Positions 24,145 through 32,383 of a DNA stretch of 42,114 nt are shown here, in pieces. Each line of letters opens with the position of its first letter. The stretch's first letter is position 1. Source of the stretch: Defluviitaleaceae bacterium (lineage in GTDB: Bacteria > Bacillota > Clostridia > Lachnospirales > WRAX01); NCBI GenBank assembly GCA_009780415.1, contig WRAC01000020.1:1-42114 (forward strand), written 5' to 3'. Below the pieces are notes generated by a model. It saw nothing but the letters and a program-made list of their open reading frames with translations. It did not search any database and was not told the DNA's origin. The translations under genes were made by a program, and so were the position numbers.

Positions 24145-26217
24145 ATGAGTTACTTAGGAATAGACCTTGGCACCACTAACTCGGTGGCTATTATTTACAA
24201 GGACAAGACGGATCAGCTTGAAGTGGTTAAAATTGACGGCACGGATGAAATACTGCCCAGTGTAGTAACCTTTGCCGAGGAAGGCGTTATCGTTGGATCC
24301 GAAGCGAAGAGCGGCGCGATAATTTATCCCGAAAACACGGTGATTTCGGTGAAGCGGCTGATGGGCGGCACGGAGAAGCTGAACATCGGCGAGCTGGCTA
24401 AGTCGCCCGAGGAAATCAGCGCGGAGATCCTGCGCAAGCTCAAGCATTGCGCCGAGGAGCAGGCCGGGGAGATTTTTGACGAGGTTGTGATAACCCATCC
24501 CGCGTACTTCAACGACCGGCAGATTTTCGCCACGAAACAGGCCGGCGCGCTTGCCGGGTTTAAGGAGGTTTTCCTGCTTTCCGAACCGCTGGGCGCGGCG
24601 ATTGAATACGGTTTCCGTCAGGCTTACGCGCAAACCTTACTGGTTTATGATCTGGGCGGAGGTACGTTTGACGCCTGTGTGCTGGAGGTTGGCAAGGACG
24701 AAAACGGGCAGGAGATTTTTCAGGAGCTTAGCGACGTCGGCGATATGAATCTGGGCGGCGACGACTTCGATTCCGAACTTATCCGCTGGATGAAGGAGAA
24801 ATTCAAGGAGGATACGCAGTTTGACCTGGACGATTTACAGGAGCCGGAACGCAAGCGGGTTTTGCAAAAGCTTAAACTGGAAGCCGAGCAGACCAAGAAA
24901 AAGCTGAGCGGCGCGAACAAGGCCAGCGTGCGGGTAAACCCCATAACCATCCTTGACGGCGTGCCGATGAACCTGAGCCTTGAGATTACCCGCGAGGAAT
25001 TCGAGGCAATGATCCGTAAGTATGTTGACCGTTCACGCGATATCATTGAGGAAGCGCTGAACAGAGCGGGAAAGGCCGCCGATGAGATTTCCAAGGTCAT
25101 TTTGGTGGGCGGTTCGACCTTGATCCCGATGGTGCGGCGTATGGTCGCCGGATTTATAAAGGAACCGTACCGCGCGACTGACCCGGCGAAATCCGTGGCC
25201 ATGGGCGCGGCTATATATAATTATTTGATACATCTGCCGGGCTCGAACGTTAAGGTCGGACAGATTACGCGGCAGATTTTCGGCACCGAGGCCGTTACGA
25301 ACGTCAGCACCAAGGAACGCAGCCTGATCCCGATTATTCCGATGGGAAGCCCGATACCGTCGCGTTTTTCCGACGCGAACTTCGCGTCAAGCGGCGCGCC
25401 CGTGGTTAATGTTGACGTGTTCCAGTGGGAGAGCGGGCATGAGGCCGATAAGAAGTACATCGGCAGCGTCGTCTTAACGGGCCTGAAGGGCACAACGCAA
25501 ATCGAAATCACGTACGCCATTGACAAAAACAACCTTTTCGAGGTTTATGTCAAGGATATCTCCACCGGGCATACCGAGCGCGCGGAGTTTGACCGTACAA
25601 AGGAAAACGCGCCGCCCAAGCGTGAAATCGGGGCTTTCGGGGCTGCGGTGAACATTGTTTTCGTTATCGATACAACAGGCTCTATGGATACCTATATCAA
25701 CGGCGTGAAGGACCGCGCCATCGAATTTTCGAACATCCTTGCGGATAAGGGCTGCGTGTTTAAGCTGGGGCTTATCGGTTTCGGCGACCTTGGCGAGAAG
25801 GAGAAGCCCAGCGTCTATAACTTTACCGACGACGTAACCCGCTTCCAGAAACAGGTTAAGAATATACCGCGCACCTATGGCGGCGACATACCGGAATCCA
25901 GCCTTGAGGCCCTTGAAACCGGCGTGCAGTTGCTGGAATCCGCGCGGGTTGATCCGGGCTCAAAGAACATTTTCATCCTTATCACCGACGCGCCGCCGCA
26001 TGTCCCCACCTATGACGGCAAGAGCGTGCGCGATATCTGCAATATACTGGCTTCGCGCGATGTAACGACATATGTTGTGGCGAGAAAAGACCGCGAATCC
26101 ATTGACGCTTACGATCCGCTGACCAAGCCCAGCGGCAAGTATTATGACCTGAATGATAAGTTTTATGATATTCTGGATAATATCGCTATCAGTATCGCGG
26201 AGCTGATAAGGCTTTAA
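24145..26217 (+). CDS. Hsp70-VWA fusion protein (Hsp70-family protein 4)
   Basis: A 690-residue protein. Residues 1-370 are an intact Hsp70 ATPase: GIDLGTTNSV, SVKRLMGG, SEPLGAAIEYGF, VYDLGGGTFDACVL, LVGGSTLIPMV. A substrate-binding beta domain follows to about 495, including VLTGLKGTTQIEITYAID and YVKDIST. Where DnaK has its helical lid, this protein has a von Willebrand A domain (about 503-690). Its metal-ion-dependent adhesion site reads DTTGSM (Asp509, Ser513), with Thr577 in TYGGDIPES and Asp615 in ITDAPPH. VWA domains bind protein ligands through Mg2+ and often partner MoxR-type or chelatase ATPases. The fusion suggests ATP-driven handling of specific protein partners. GAGGAG precedes the ATG. 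Confidence 0.93.
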   Translation: MSYLGIDLGTTNSVAIIYKDKTDQLEVVKIDGTDEILPSVVTFAEEGVIVGSEAKSGAIIYPENTVISVKRLMGGTEKLNIGELAKSPEEISAEILRKLKHCAEEQAGEIFDEVVITHPAYFNDRQIFATKQAGALAGFKEVFLLSEPLGAAIEYGFRQAYAQTLLVYDLGGGTFDACVLEVGKDENGQEIFQELSDVGDMNLGGDDFDSELIRWMKEKFKEDTQFDLDDLQEPERKRVLQKLKLEAEQTKKKLSGANKASVRVNPITILDGVPMNLSLEITREEFEAMIRKYVDRSRDIIEEALNRAGKAADEISKVILVGGSTLIPMVRRMVAGFIKEPYRATDPAKSVAMGAAIYNYLIHLPGSNVKVGQITRQIFGTEAVTNVSTKERSLIPIIPMGSPIPSRFSDANFASSGAPVVNVDVFQWESGHEADKKYIGSVVLTGLKGTTQIEITYAIDKNNLFEVYVKDISTGHTERAEFDRTKENAPPKREIGAFGAAVNIVFVIDTTGSMDTYINGVKDRAIEFSNILADKGCVFKLGLIGFGDLGEKEKPSVYNFTDDVTRFQKQVKNIPRTYGGDIPESSLEALETGVQLLESARVDPGSKNIFILITDAPPHVPTYDGKSVRDICNILASRDVTTYVVARKDRESIDAYDPLTKPSGKYYDLNDKFYDILDNIAISIAELIRL

Positions 26218-26245
26218 ACCAACTAAACGAAAGGGTCGGGGAACC

Positions 26246-27400
26246 GTGCTAATAATCCCGGTATCCGCGCAGGACGCGGCTGTTGCGTATAAGTTCAAGG
26301 CTACGGGCGTTGGAGTTTTCTCGTTTGAGGAGGCGCTGTACCACTGTATGCATTTTTGGAAGCAGAGCGTGGACGATTTTATGTGCGAGGAGTTCGTTAG
26401 TTGGGTTAAGAACGAGCTGGGGCTTAGCTTTATATCGTCGAAGATACGGGAACTGGAAAAGATTCAGGGGTTCGCCGAGCGGTTATTGAGGTTTCTTTCG
26501 CTGACGGATTATTTGGATTTCAGTGATGTTGAGGGACTTCGCGGGGAGCTTGCGGAATGGGAAAGCCGGAAGGAATGGGAGAAGCTAAAGGAACGCGGCG
26601 ACGATTTGATGGACAAGAGCGAGCCGGAGAAGGCGTTCGCGCTGTACAGCAGAGCGTTGGTATTCGCCAATAATGTGGCGCTTTATAATAACGCGGCTAT
26701 CGCGCTGATGAAACAGGGGGATTTCGCCGGCGCGGTGGAGTATTTGAAGAAGGCGCTGTATCTGGAGCCGGATAATGTGGAGGTTTTGCTGCATTTGGCG
26801 GAGGCTAATATATTAAACGGGTCGTTTGAAGCGGCTGGGAAGCTGCTGGACGCCGCTCAGGTTTACGGGGAGCGCGCCGAGATTTATTTTTTCCGTGCCG
26901 AGATACAGGAGAGAGCGGGGAATGTGCATGGTTCCGTGCCGCTGTTTGAAAAGGCCATTGAGCTCGACGCGAATCCGCATTATGTGTACAGGCTGGCCGA
27001 TGTGTATGTGAAGCTGCGCCAGTACGAGCGGGCCACGAAGATTATGGAGGGCGCCCCGGTTAAGGATAAGGCTTACTTGAAGAAACAAGCGGAGCTGCAT
27101 GTTGAGAATAACAATATTCCGGCGGCGATAAAATGTATCGAGCAGGCGATTGTTAAAAATAGGGGCGATGCGGGCCTTTGGGCGCGGCTGGCTTCATACC
27201 ACCGGAGTAATTATGACCACGACAAGGCCCACAGCGCCATTACGACGGCCATTGCCATAGATCCGGCAAGCGCGCGGGTAAACCTTGAATACGCGCGGGT
27301 ACGTAAGGCACAAGGGCGCATAAAGGATTATCAGGTAATTCTGAACCGCGTATTGGATGGGCTGAAAAACCGTTACAGGGAAAATGTGAACTACGAGTAA
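26246..27400 (+). CDS. TPR-repeat protein, last gene of the Hsp70 cluster
   Basis: A 384-residue soluble protein starting with GTG, 28 bp after the Hsp70-VWA stop, with AAAGGG about 11 bases upstream. Residues 1-110 are helical without a known domain. From about 110 a series of TPR motifs runs to the end (ERGDDLMDKSEPEKAFALYS, NNAAIALMKQGDFAGAVEYL, and at least five more). TPR proteins are common Hsp70 co-chaperones or scaffolds that bind partner tails, and the position supports such a role here (inference). No J-domain HPD motif is present. It is followed by a change to small, probably unrelated genes, so the cluster appears to end here. Confidence 0.85.
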   Translation: MLIIPVSAQDAAVAYKFKATGVGVFSFEEALYHCMHFWKQSVDDFMCEEFVSWVKNELGLSFISSKIRELEKIQGFAERLLRFLSLTDYLDFSDVEGLRGELAEWESRKEWEKLKERGDDLMDKSEPEKAFALYSRALVFANNVALYNNAAIALMKQGDFAGAVEYLKKALYLEPDNVEVLLHLAEANILNGSFEAAGKLLDAAQVYGERAEIYFFRAEIQERAGNVHGSVPLFEKAIELDANPHYVYRLADVYVKLRQYERATKIMEGAPVKDKAYLKKQAELHVENNNIPAAIKCIEQAIVKNRGDAGLWARLASYHRSNYDHDKAHSAITTAIAIDPASARVNLEYARVRKAQGRIKDYQVILNRVLDGLKNRYRENVNYE

Positions 27401-27470
27401 AAGTATGTTTATACAAACAAGCCGTTGCTGCATAAACTAGTATATAGCTTTATGTGGCGGTGGCTTTCTT

Positions 27471-27638
27471 ATGGGAAGAAGATTTAGGAAAATAGCGCAT
27501 ATGCGCGTCCTTGCCGGGATTGTATGCATATCGATGGGATTTGGGATGCTGGTGGTGTTGTTCATTCCCGGCTGGGGCTTTTTCGCGGCGGCTTTCCTTG
27601 TTATAATAGGATTCTGGAATCTTTACATGTGCTACTAA
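27471..27638 (+). CDS. Small membrane protein, 55 aa
   Basis: A basic start (MGRRFRKIAHMR) is followed by two closely spaced hydrophobic segments, about residues 12-31 and 34-50, broken by PGW. The composition is clearly that of a two-helix mini membrane protein, and similar short proteins are common in Clostridia, but I cannot name a family. The ribosome binding site is weak (GGCGGTGG), which lowers confidence. Confidence 0.5.
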   Translation: MGRRFRKIAHMRVLAGIVCISMGFGMLVVLFIPGWGFFAAAFLVIIGFWNLYMCY

Positions 27639-27646
27639 GCCGGGCT

Positions 27647-27682
27647 CAACTATTCGCGAAAGATACATTTCGCGAATAGTTG
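27647..27682. repeat. Perfect 15-bp inverted repeat
   Basis: CAACTATTCGCGAAA at 27647-27661 and its exact complement at 27668-27682, with the 6-base loop GATACA. It lies 8 bp after the small membrane gene. No T-run follows on either strand, so it is not a canonical terminator; a binding site, a transcript-end stabiliser or an integration scar are all possible. Confidence 0.7.
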
Positions 27683-27708
27683 CAAGTCACCCTTCCCCGT
27701 ATTTTTTA

Positions 27709-27840
27709 TTATTTCTTTATCAGTTTAGGGTTTTTCATGCCCGCCGGGATGTTGGGCTTTTCATTAATACCTTGTTTTTCCTTGGAATATTTTATACCAT
27801 CGGTATCTATTGTTTTACCGGATGTGTTCAATTCATCCAC
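27709..27840 (-). CDS. Possible 43-aa peptide or C-terminal gene fragment
   Basis: The minus strand encodes a lysine-rich hydrophilic sequence ending in GINEKPNIPAGMKNPKLIKK. A GTG at 27840 is preceded by GAGGTGAGG. It reads like the C-terminus of a larger lost protein, and I do not recognise it. The surrounding 27841-28043 holds nothing I can support on either strand. Confidence 0.25.
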   Translation of the reverse strand: MDELNTSGKTIDTDGIKYSKEKQGINEKPNIPAGMKNPKLIKK

Positions 27841-28043
27841 TAACCTCACCTCAGGTTTATTATCCGCAAATTATGATTTTTTATAATGGCTTGTATGAAA
27901 TCAAGCGTCAAATGAATGTTGGAAAATTTTACCGGCACGTATAATCGATTTAGCGAAGCGAAATATCAAACCCAACAAACCAGCGCCCTACCCTTTTCCC
28001 CAAAGTGTGAAAGCGTGGTTATTGTCAGCATGCCCCATAGATT

Positions 28044-28292
28044 TTACTTAACCCAAAGCGTCAGTAACCAACCCAATAGCCCAATTAAAACCGAAAAAGC
28101 TAATGCCCATGGTAAGATTACAAAAAATGCGGCGCCGCAAAGGCCTATGAATTCAGAAAATCCAAGCCTATCCTGCGAATCCTCTGCCTGAATTATTTTT
28201 TCCTCTGTATCCTTTTCTAAGGCAGCTGGATTTAAAAAGGAGCGCCGTATTATTTTTAAGTCCTCTTCAATTCGATTTTTACTTATAAACAC
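28044..28292 (-). CDS. Small membrane protein, 82 aa
   Basis: The GTG at 28292 is chosen because GGGGGTG lies 5 to 11 bases upstream; an earlier in-frame codon lies on this site. Residues 1-45 are charged and helical (RIEEDLKIIRRSFLNP and EKDTEEKIIQAED). Residues 45-82 are hydrophobic, with two probable membrane helices separated by a Pro-Trp pair, ending LTLWVK. The family is unknown. It lies downstream of the ABC transporter operon on the same strand, 105 bp after it, and might be co-transcribed with it. Confidence 0.5.
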   Translation of the reverse strand: MFISKNRIEEDLKIIRRSFLNPAALEKDTEEKIIQAEDSQDRLGFSEFIGLCGAAFFVILPWALAFSVLIGLLGWLLTLWVK

Positions 28293-28312
28293 ATTTACAC
28301 CCCCAGTAGACA

Positions 28313-28339
28313 CGAGAGGCGGCGCAACCAGCCCTCTCG
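28313..28339. repeat. Hairpin between the ABC operon and the small membrane gene
   Basis: CGAGAGG (28313-28319) pairs with CCTCTCG (28333-28339), with further partial GC pairing inside. It lies between the end of the last ABC transporter gene and the 82-aa gene, both on the minus strand. No U-tract follows. It could reduce read-through or mark a transcript end. Confidence 0.4.
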
Positions 28340-28397
28340 CAAGTTATGTTAACATTATGCCGGCAGCAAACGTTAACGTGAAATAAATTTTGCTTTT

Positions 28398-29390
28398 TTA
28401 AAATAAATCATTAACCTTATGGCACATTGCAAAATGCCCTGTATCAATCTCTTTATTTTCCGGTACAGCTTCCTTGCAGATATCCTTAGCGTGTATACAG
28501 CGGGTATGGAAGCGGCAGCCGCTCGGCGGATTTGCCGGAGAAGGGATATCCCCTTCAAGTAATGTTCTCTTGCGATTTGCCCTATTGCGCGGATCATAAT
28601 GAGGCGCGGCTTCGAGCAAGACTCTTGTATATGGATGGCGCGGGTTCGTGAAAATCTGTTGTTTAGAGCCCATTTCCACAAGCTGTCCAAGATACATAAC
28701 CCCGACATCGTCACTTATTAATTTTATGACGGTAAGGTCATGAGAAATGAACAGATAACTCAGCCCCATTTCATCTTGCATATCTTTTAGTAAGTTAATT
28801 ATCTGCGATTGTATTGAAACATCAAGGGCGGAAACGGCCTCATCGCACACAACAAACTCCGGATTAAGAGCGAGCGCGCGTGAAATGCCAATTCTTTGAC
28901 GCTGACCTCCGGAAAATTGGTGCGGATAACGTGTGGCTTGTTCTTTCGTCAAACCGCATTTTGTGATAATTTCTATAACCTTTTCCTGCATCTCGCGGTT
29001 GTTTCTAACAATTTTATGCTCCCTAAGCGCTTCGCCCACAAGTTCAAACACGGGAAGACGAGGGTTAAGGGAAGAGTACGGGTCTTGAAAAATAATTTGC
29101 ATTTTTGTACGCAAATTCTTCAATTCACCGCGTGACTTTTCATATACGTTTTCACCATTAAAAATGGTCTCGCCGGAGGTAGGGTCGTGAAGTTTAAGGA
29201 TTGTACGGCCGGCAGTGGTTTTTCCGCATCCGGACTCTCCAACCAGCCCTAAGGTTTTACCTTTCTTGATTTTAAAACTAATGTCATCGACAGCCTTTAC
29301 ATGCCCAACCACACGCCTAAGCGCTCCCTTTTTTATAGGAAAGTGTTTTTTCAAATTACGGACTTCTAACAAATATTCGCTGTTATTCAT
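28398..29390 (-). CDS. dppF: Peptide/nickel-type ABC transporter ATP-binding protein (DppF/OppF type)
   Basis: A 330-residue ATPase and the last gene of the importer operon. Walker A is GESGCGKTTAG, the Q-loop segment FQDPYSSLNPR, the signature FSGGQRQR, and Walker B VVCDEAVSALD. The usual Pro after Glu is Ala here. The C-terminal oligopeptide/dipeptide region has CRFHTRCIHAKDIC, a cysteine pattern that binds a 4Fe-4S cluster in some relatives. The ATG overlaps the stop of the preceding ATPase gene by 8 bp (AATGAATAA), with GGAGGGG upstream, so translation is coupled. It powers uptake of peptides or a similar solute together with the other ATPase and two permeases. The substrate cannot be read from the sequence. 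Confidence 0.92.
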   Translation of the reverse strand: MNNSEYLLEVRNLKKHFPIKKGALRRVVGHVKAVDDISFKIKKGKTLGLVGESGCGKTTAGRTILKLHDPTSGETIFNGENVYEKSRGELKNLRTKMQIIFQDPYSSLNPRLPVFELVGEALREHKIVRNNREMQEKVIEIITKCGLTKEQATRYPHQFSGGQRQRIGISRALALNPEFVVCDEAVSALDVSIQSQIINLLKDMQDEMGLSYLFISHDLTVIKLISDDVGVMYLGQLVEMGSKQQIFTNPRHPYTRVLLEAAPHYDPRNRANRKRTLLEGDIPSPANPPSGCRFHTRCIHAKDICKEAVPENKEIDTGHFAMCHKVNDLF

Positions 29391-30372
29391 TGCCGACCCC
29401 TCCTTCCGAATATAACCAGCAAGCTACAATTTGGCCCTCTGAAAATACCTTTTCCGGCGGAAACTCCTTGCCGCATCGCGGCCCGGCCTTTTCGCATCTG
29501 GGATGGAACGGGCAGCCGCTGGGTTTGGAATTAAGGTCAGGAACATTACCAGAGATAACTTCCAATCTTCCGGTATCCGTTTCCAAATCAGGCCTGGAGC
29601 GGATAAGGCCTATTGTGTATGGATGTTTTGCTTGTTCAAAAATATCCACAACATTTGCCACTTCCACCACCTTACCGGCATACATCACTAAAACCCTGTC
29701 CGCCATTTCGGCAATAACGCCCAAATCGTGGGTAATAAATATTATTGATGCGTTTATGCTTGATTTCAGCTCATTCATCAATTGTAAAACCTGTGCCTGA
29801 ATAGTGACGTCCAATGCCGTTGTAGGCTCGTCCGCTATTAATAATTTTGGCTTACATGCAAGCGCAAGAGCAATCATGCAGCGCTGACACATGCCTCCCG
29901 ATAAGGTAAAGGGATATTCATCCACGATACGCTCCGCGTTGGGAATCCGAACGAGCTTTAGCAGCGATATAACTTCCGTTTTGGCTTCCTTTTTACTTAA
30001 CCCTTGGTGCAGAATCATAGCCTCGGCAATTTGCGCGCCAACGGTTTTAATAGGGTTAAGAGATGTCATCGGCTCTTGGAAGATAACTGATATCTCATTG
30101 CCACGCACCTTGCGCATTTCATCATTGGATATTTTCAGCATATCCTTACCTTCGAACAATATCTCTCCTCCCGCGTATTTTGCGGGCGGACTGTCTAAAA
30201 GGCGCAGTATGGCCATGCTGGACACAGACTTGCCGCATCCCGATTCGCCGACTATACCCAGCGTTTCGCCTTCGTTCACATAGTAGGATATATCATCAAC
30301 GGCTTTAAGCTCCATGCCGTCTTGCATAAAATATACTTTTAAGTTTTTTATTTCCAGCAGCTTATTTGCCAT
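29383..30372 (-). CDS. dppD: Peptide/nickel-type ABC transporter ATP-binding protein (DppD/OppD type)
   Basis: A 329-residue ATPase. The ATG at 30372 has GGGAGG about 10 bases upstream; a codon 20 residues earlier would overlap the permease gene and is rejected. Walker A is GESGCGKSVSS, the Q-loop FQEPMTSLNP and Walker B LIADEPTTALD. The signature is LSGGMCQRCMIALAL, where relatives normally have LSGGMRQR, so an Arg in the signature region is replaced by Cys. The C-terminus carries CPFHPRCEKAGPRC. It forms the heterodimeric motor with the DppF-type protein, encoded 3' and overlapping by 8 bp. Confidence 0.92.
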   Translation of the reverse strand: MANKLLEIKNLKVYFMQDGMELKAVDDISYYVNEGETLGIVGESGCGKSVSSMAILRLLDSPPAKYAGGEILFEGKDMLKISNDEMRKVRGNEISVIFQEPMTSLNPIKTVGAQIAEAMILHQGLSKKEAKTEVISLLKLVRIPNAERIVDEYPFTLSGGMCQRCMIALALACKPKLLIADEPTTALDVTIQAQVLQLMNELKSSINASIIFITHDLGVIAEMADRVLVMYAGKVVEVANVVDIFEQAKHPYTIGLIRSRPDLETDTGRLEVISGNVPDLNSKPSGCPFHPRCEKAGPRCGKEFPPEKVFSEGQIVACWLYSEGGVGNE

Positions 30373-30379
30373 AGTTTCT

Positions 30380-31288
30380 CTACCTCCCTCTGCTCTTTGG
30401 GTCAACCGCATCCCTAAGGCCGTCACCGACAATATTAAAGCACATAACGGTAAGGAAAATCATAATCCCGGGCGGAATAAAGAGCCATGCTCTGTTCATC
30501 AGATTAACCATTTGCCGCGCAGGCTCAATTAGATTACCCCAAGTCGGCGTAGGCGGTGAAACGCCCATCCCTAAAAATGATAAGGCGGCCTCCATCAATA
30601 TAACCGAAGCTATATTTAAAGTGGCGTAAACAATAATGAAAGGCAGCAGGTTCGGAAGAAGATGACGTGTAATTCTCTTAAAATGGTTTATGCCTAAGGC
30701 TTCGCAAGCCTTCATATACTCCGCTTCGCGAAGCATCAATATCTGGCCGCGGATAATCCTTGTGATGCCCGGCCAGGTCAAAGCCGCGAAGGTAGCGATC
30801 AACGTCGGTATGCTGTTGCCAAATAAAGCCACGATAACTATTGCCGTAAACATAAAAGGCAGGGATGAAATCATTTCCGATAAACGCATGATAATAGCGT
30901 CTACCCACTTTCCGTAAAAACCGGAAAGGCTTCCTAAAGTAAAGCCCACCAAGGTATTTATGAATGTGACCAAAAGCCCTATCCCAAGCGATATCCTTCC
31001 CCCTACGAAAAGCCTTGTGAACAAGTCACGCCCAATTACGTCCGTTCCCAGCCAGTGCTGCGGCGAGGGGGGTATAAGCCTGTTTTCCGCAAAATATATT
31101 TGCATGGAGTACGGAGAGAAAATCGGTACGAAAATACACAGAAGAATTATAAAGCCGAGTACGCAAAACGCGCCGACAGCAAGCTTATTTTTCATAAACT
31201 GCCGTCTTACCACGGCGAAATAATTTTCATTTTTATTTGCCTTTAAAATTATATTATTCTTTACCATTCCATCGTTCACATTCTTCAC
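30380..31288 (-). CDS. dppC: ABC transporter permease (DppC/OppC type)
   Basis: A 302-residue inner-membrane permease with six predicted helices. An N-terminal helix (about 36-58, FCVLGFIILLCIFVPIF) is followed by the family's periplasm-type loop with HWLGTDVIGRDLFTR, a hallmark of the DppC/OppC family. The coupling (EAA) segment is EALGINHFKRITRHLLPN, which contacts the ATPases. The GTG at 31288 is used, 3 bp after the previous stop, with only a weak AGGCGG upstream; an ATG 7 codons later is a possible alternative. It ends in DPKSRGR, also typical of the family. Confidence 0.9.
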   Translation of the reverse strand: MKNVNDGMVKNNIILKANKNENYFAVVRRQFMKNKLAVGAFCVLGFIILLCIFVPIFSPYSMQIYFAENRLIPPSPQHWLGTDVIGRDLFTRLFVGGRISLGIGLLVTFINTLVGFTLGSLSGFYGKWVDAIIMRLSEMISSLPFMFTAIVIVALFGNSIPTLIATFAALTWPGITRIIRGQILMLREAEYMKACEALGINHFKRITRHLLPNLLPFIIVYATLNIASVILMEAALSFLGMGVSPPTPTWGNLIEPARQMVNLMNRAWLFIPPGIMIFLTVMCFNIVGDGLRDAVDPKSRGR

Positions 31289-31291
31289 CGC

Positions 31292-32263
31292 CTAGTCATA
31301 TTTAATCCGCGGGTCGGCTACCGCATACAGAATTTCAGCAATAAGCGCCGACGCCAGGGTAACTATCGCAATTATGGTCATCATACCTATAATAATAGGG
31401 TAATTCCGCCCGCCGACGGCTTGAAGCAAAAGCCCTCCCAGCCCCGGCAGCCCGAAAACCGCCTCCGTTATGGCCGATCCGGAAAACAAACCCGGAAGCT
31501 GTAAGCCCATAATGGTAATGATGGGAATCAACGCGTTGCGCATTGCGTGACGAAAAATAATTCTGCTTTCCTTTAATCCTTTTGCCCGTGCCGTCCTTAT
31601 GTAATCGGAGTGGATAACCTCCAGCATAGACGCCCGGGTATACCGCATATATGATGCCGCCCCGCTCAACCCCAAGGCGGAAACGGGAAGTATCAAATGC
31701 CATGCCCTGTCCGCCCAGATCTGCATTAACGTTTCGTTTCTGCCAAATGGCGGCGGCGACCCATAACCCATAACGGGGGTCAACCCCAGATTAACGCTGA
31801 ATATTAAGATAAGTAAAACCCCAAAGAAAAATATCGGCATGCTTATCCCGATAAACGCAAATATGGTAAATACCGTATCTATTCCTTTGCCCTTGTAAAC
31901 AGCGCTTAGGATTCCTAACGGAATGCCTATAAGCATTGATACAAGCATGGCGCTAATTGACAATGTTAATGTTGCGGGCAGCGCCGTAGTAATAAGTTCT
32001 GACACAGGGCGCCTATGTGTGATGGATTCCCCGAAATCGCCCCTGACGGCATCCGCAATCCAATTAAAAAACCTTTGACGAACAGGCAGATCCAGATTGA
32101 ATCTTGCGAGCATCCTTTCCCTGTGCGCGGCGGTAATGCGCGGGTCTTGCAAATCTGAAAGAGGCTGGCCCGGCGAAAGCTCCATAAGTATGAAAAGAAG
32201 AAGCAATATGCCAAAAAAAACAGGTATTATCTGTAAAATGCGGCGAATTATAAAACCTCTCAC
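31292..32263 (-). CDS. dppB: ABC transporter permease (DppB/OppB type)
   Basis: A 323-residue permease with an N-terminal helix typical of the family (IIRRILQIIPVFFGILLLLF), the SPGQPLSDL loop, and five more helices. The EAA coupling segment is ARAKGLKESRIIFRHAMRNA, and the family tail ADPRIKYD closes the protein. GAGGAGG lies 5 to 11 bases ahead of the GTG start. It pairs with the DppC-type permease to form the transmembrane path. The gene follows the binding-protein gene after 120 bp containing a strong hairpin, which probably lowers its expression relative to that gene. Confidence 0.92.
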   Translation of the reverse strand: MRGFIIRRILQIIPVFFGILLLLFILMELSPGQPLSDLQDPRITAAHRERMLARFNLDLPVRQRFFNWIADAVRGDFGESITHRRPVSELITTALPATLTLSISAMLVSMLIGIPLGILSAVYKGKGIDTVFTIFAFIGISMPIFFFGVLLILIFSVNLGLTPVMGYGSPPPFGRNETLMQIWADRAWHLILPVSALGLSGAASYMRYTRASMLEVIHSDYIRTARAKGLKESRIIFRHAMRNALIPIITIMGLQLPGLFSGSAITEAVFGLPGLGGLLLQAVGGRNYPIIIGMMTIIAIVTLASALIAEILYAVADPRIKYD

Positions 32264-32298
32264 TATATCCTCCTCATTTCTTTATTTTCATTTTAGAG

Positions 32299-32339
32299 AG
32301 AGCCCCGTTAGTTACCTACAGGTTAGCTAACGGGGCTCT
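32299..32339 (-). terminator. Intercistronic hairpin after the binding-protein gene
   Basis: Arms AGAGCCCCGTTAG (32299-32311) and CTAACGGGGCTCT (32327-32339), 13 bp and perfect, with an inner CCT/AGG pair. In transcript order it lies between the binding-protein gene and the first permease gene, and no U-run follows. In importer operons such hairpins act as partial terminators or 3'-end stabilisers that raise binding-protein levels. Confidence 0.65.
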
Positions 32340-32383
32340 TCAGGCGCTTTGATGTTAAAGCACAAACTTACATTATAAACATG

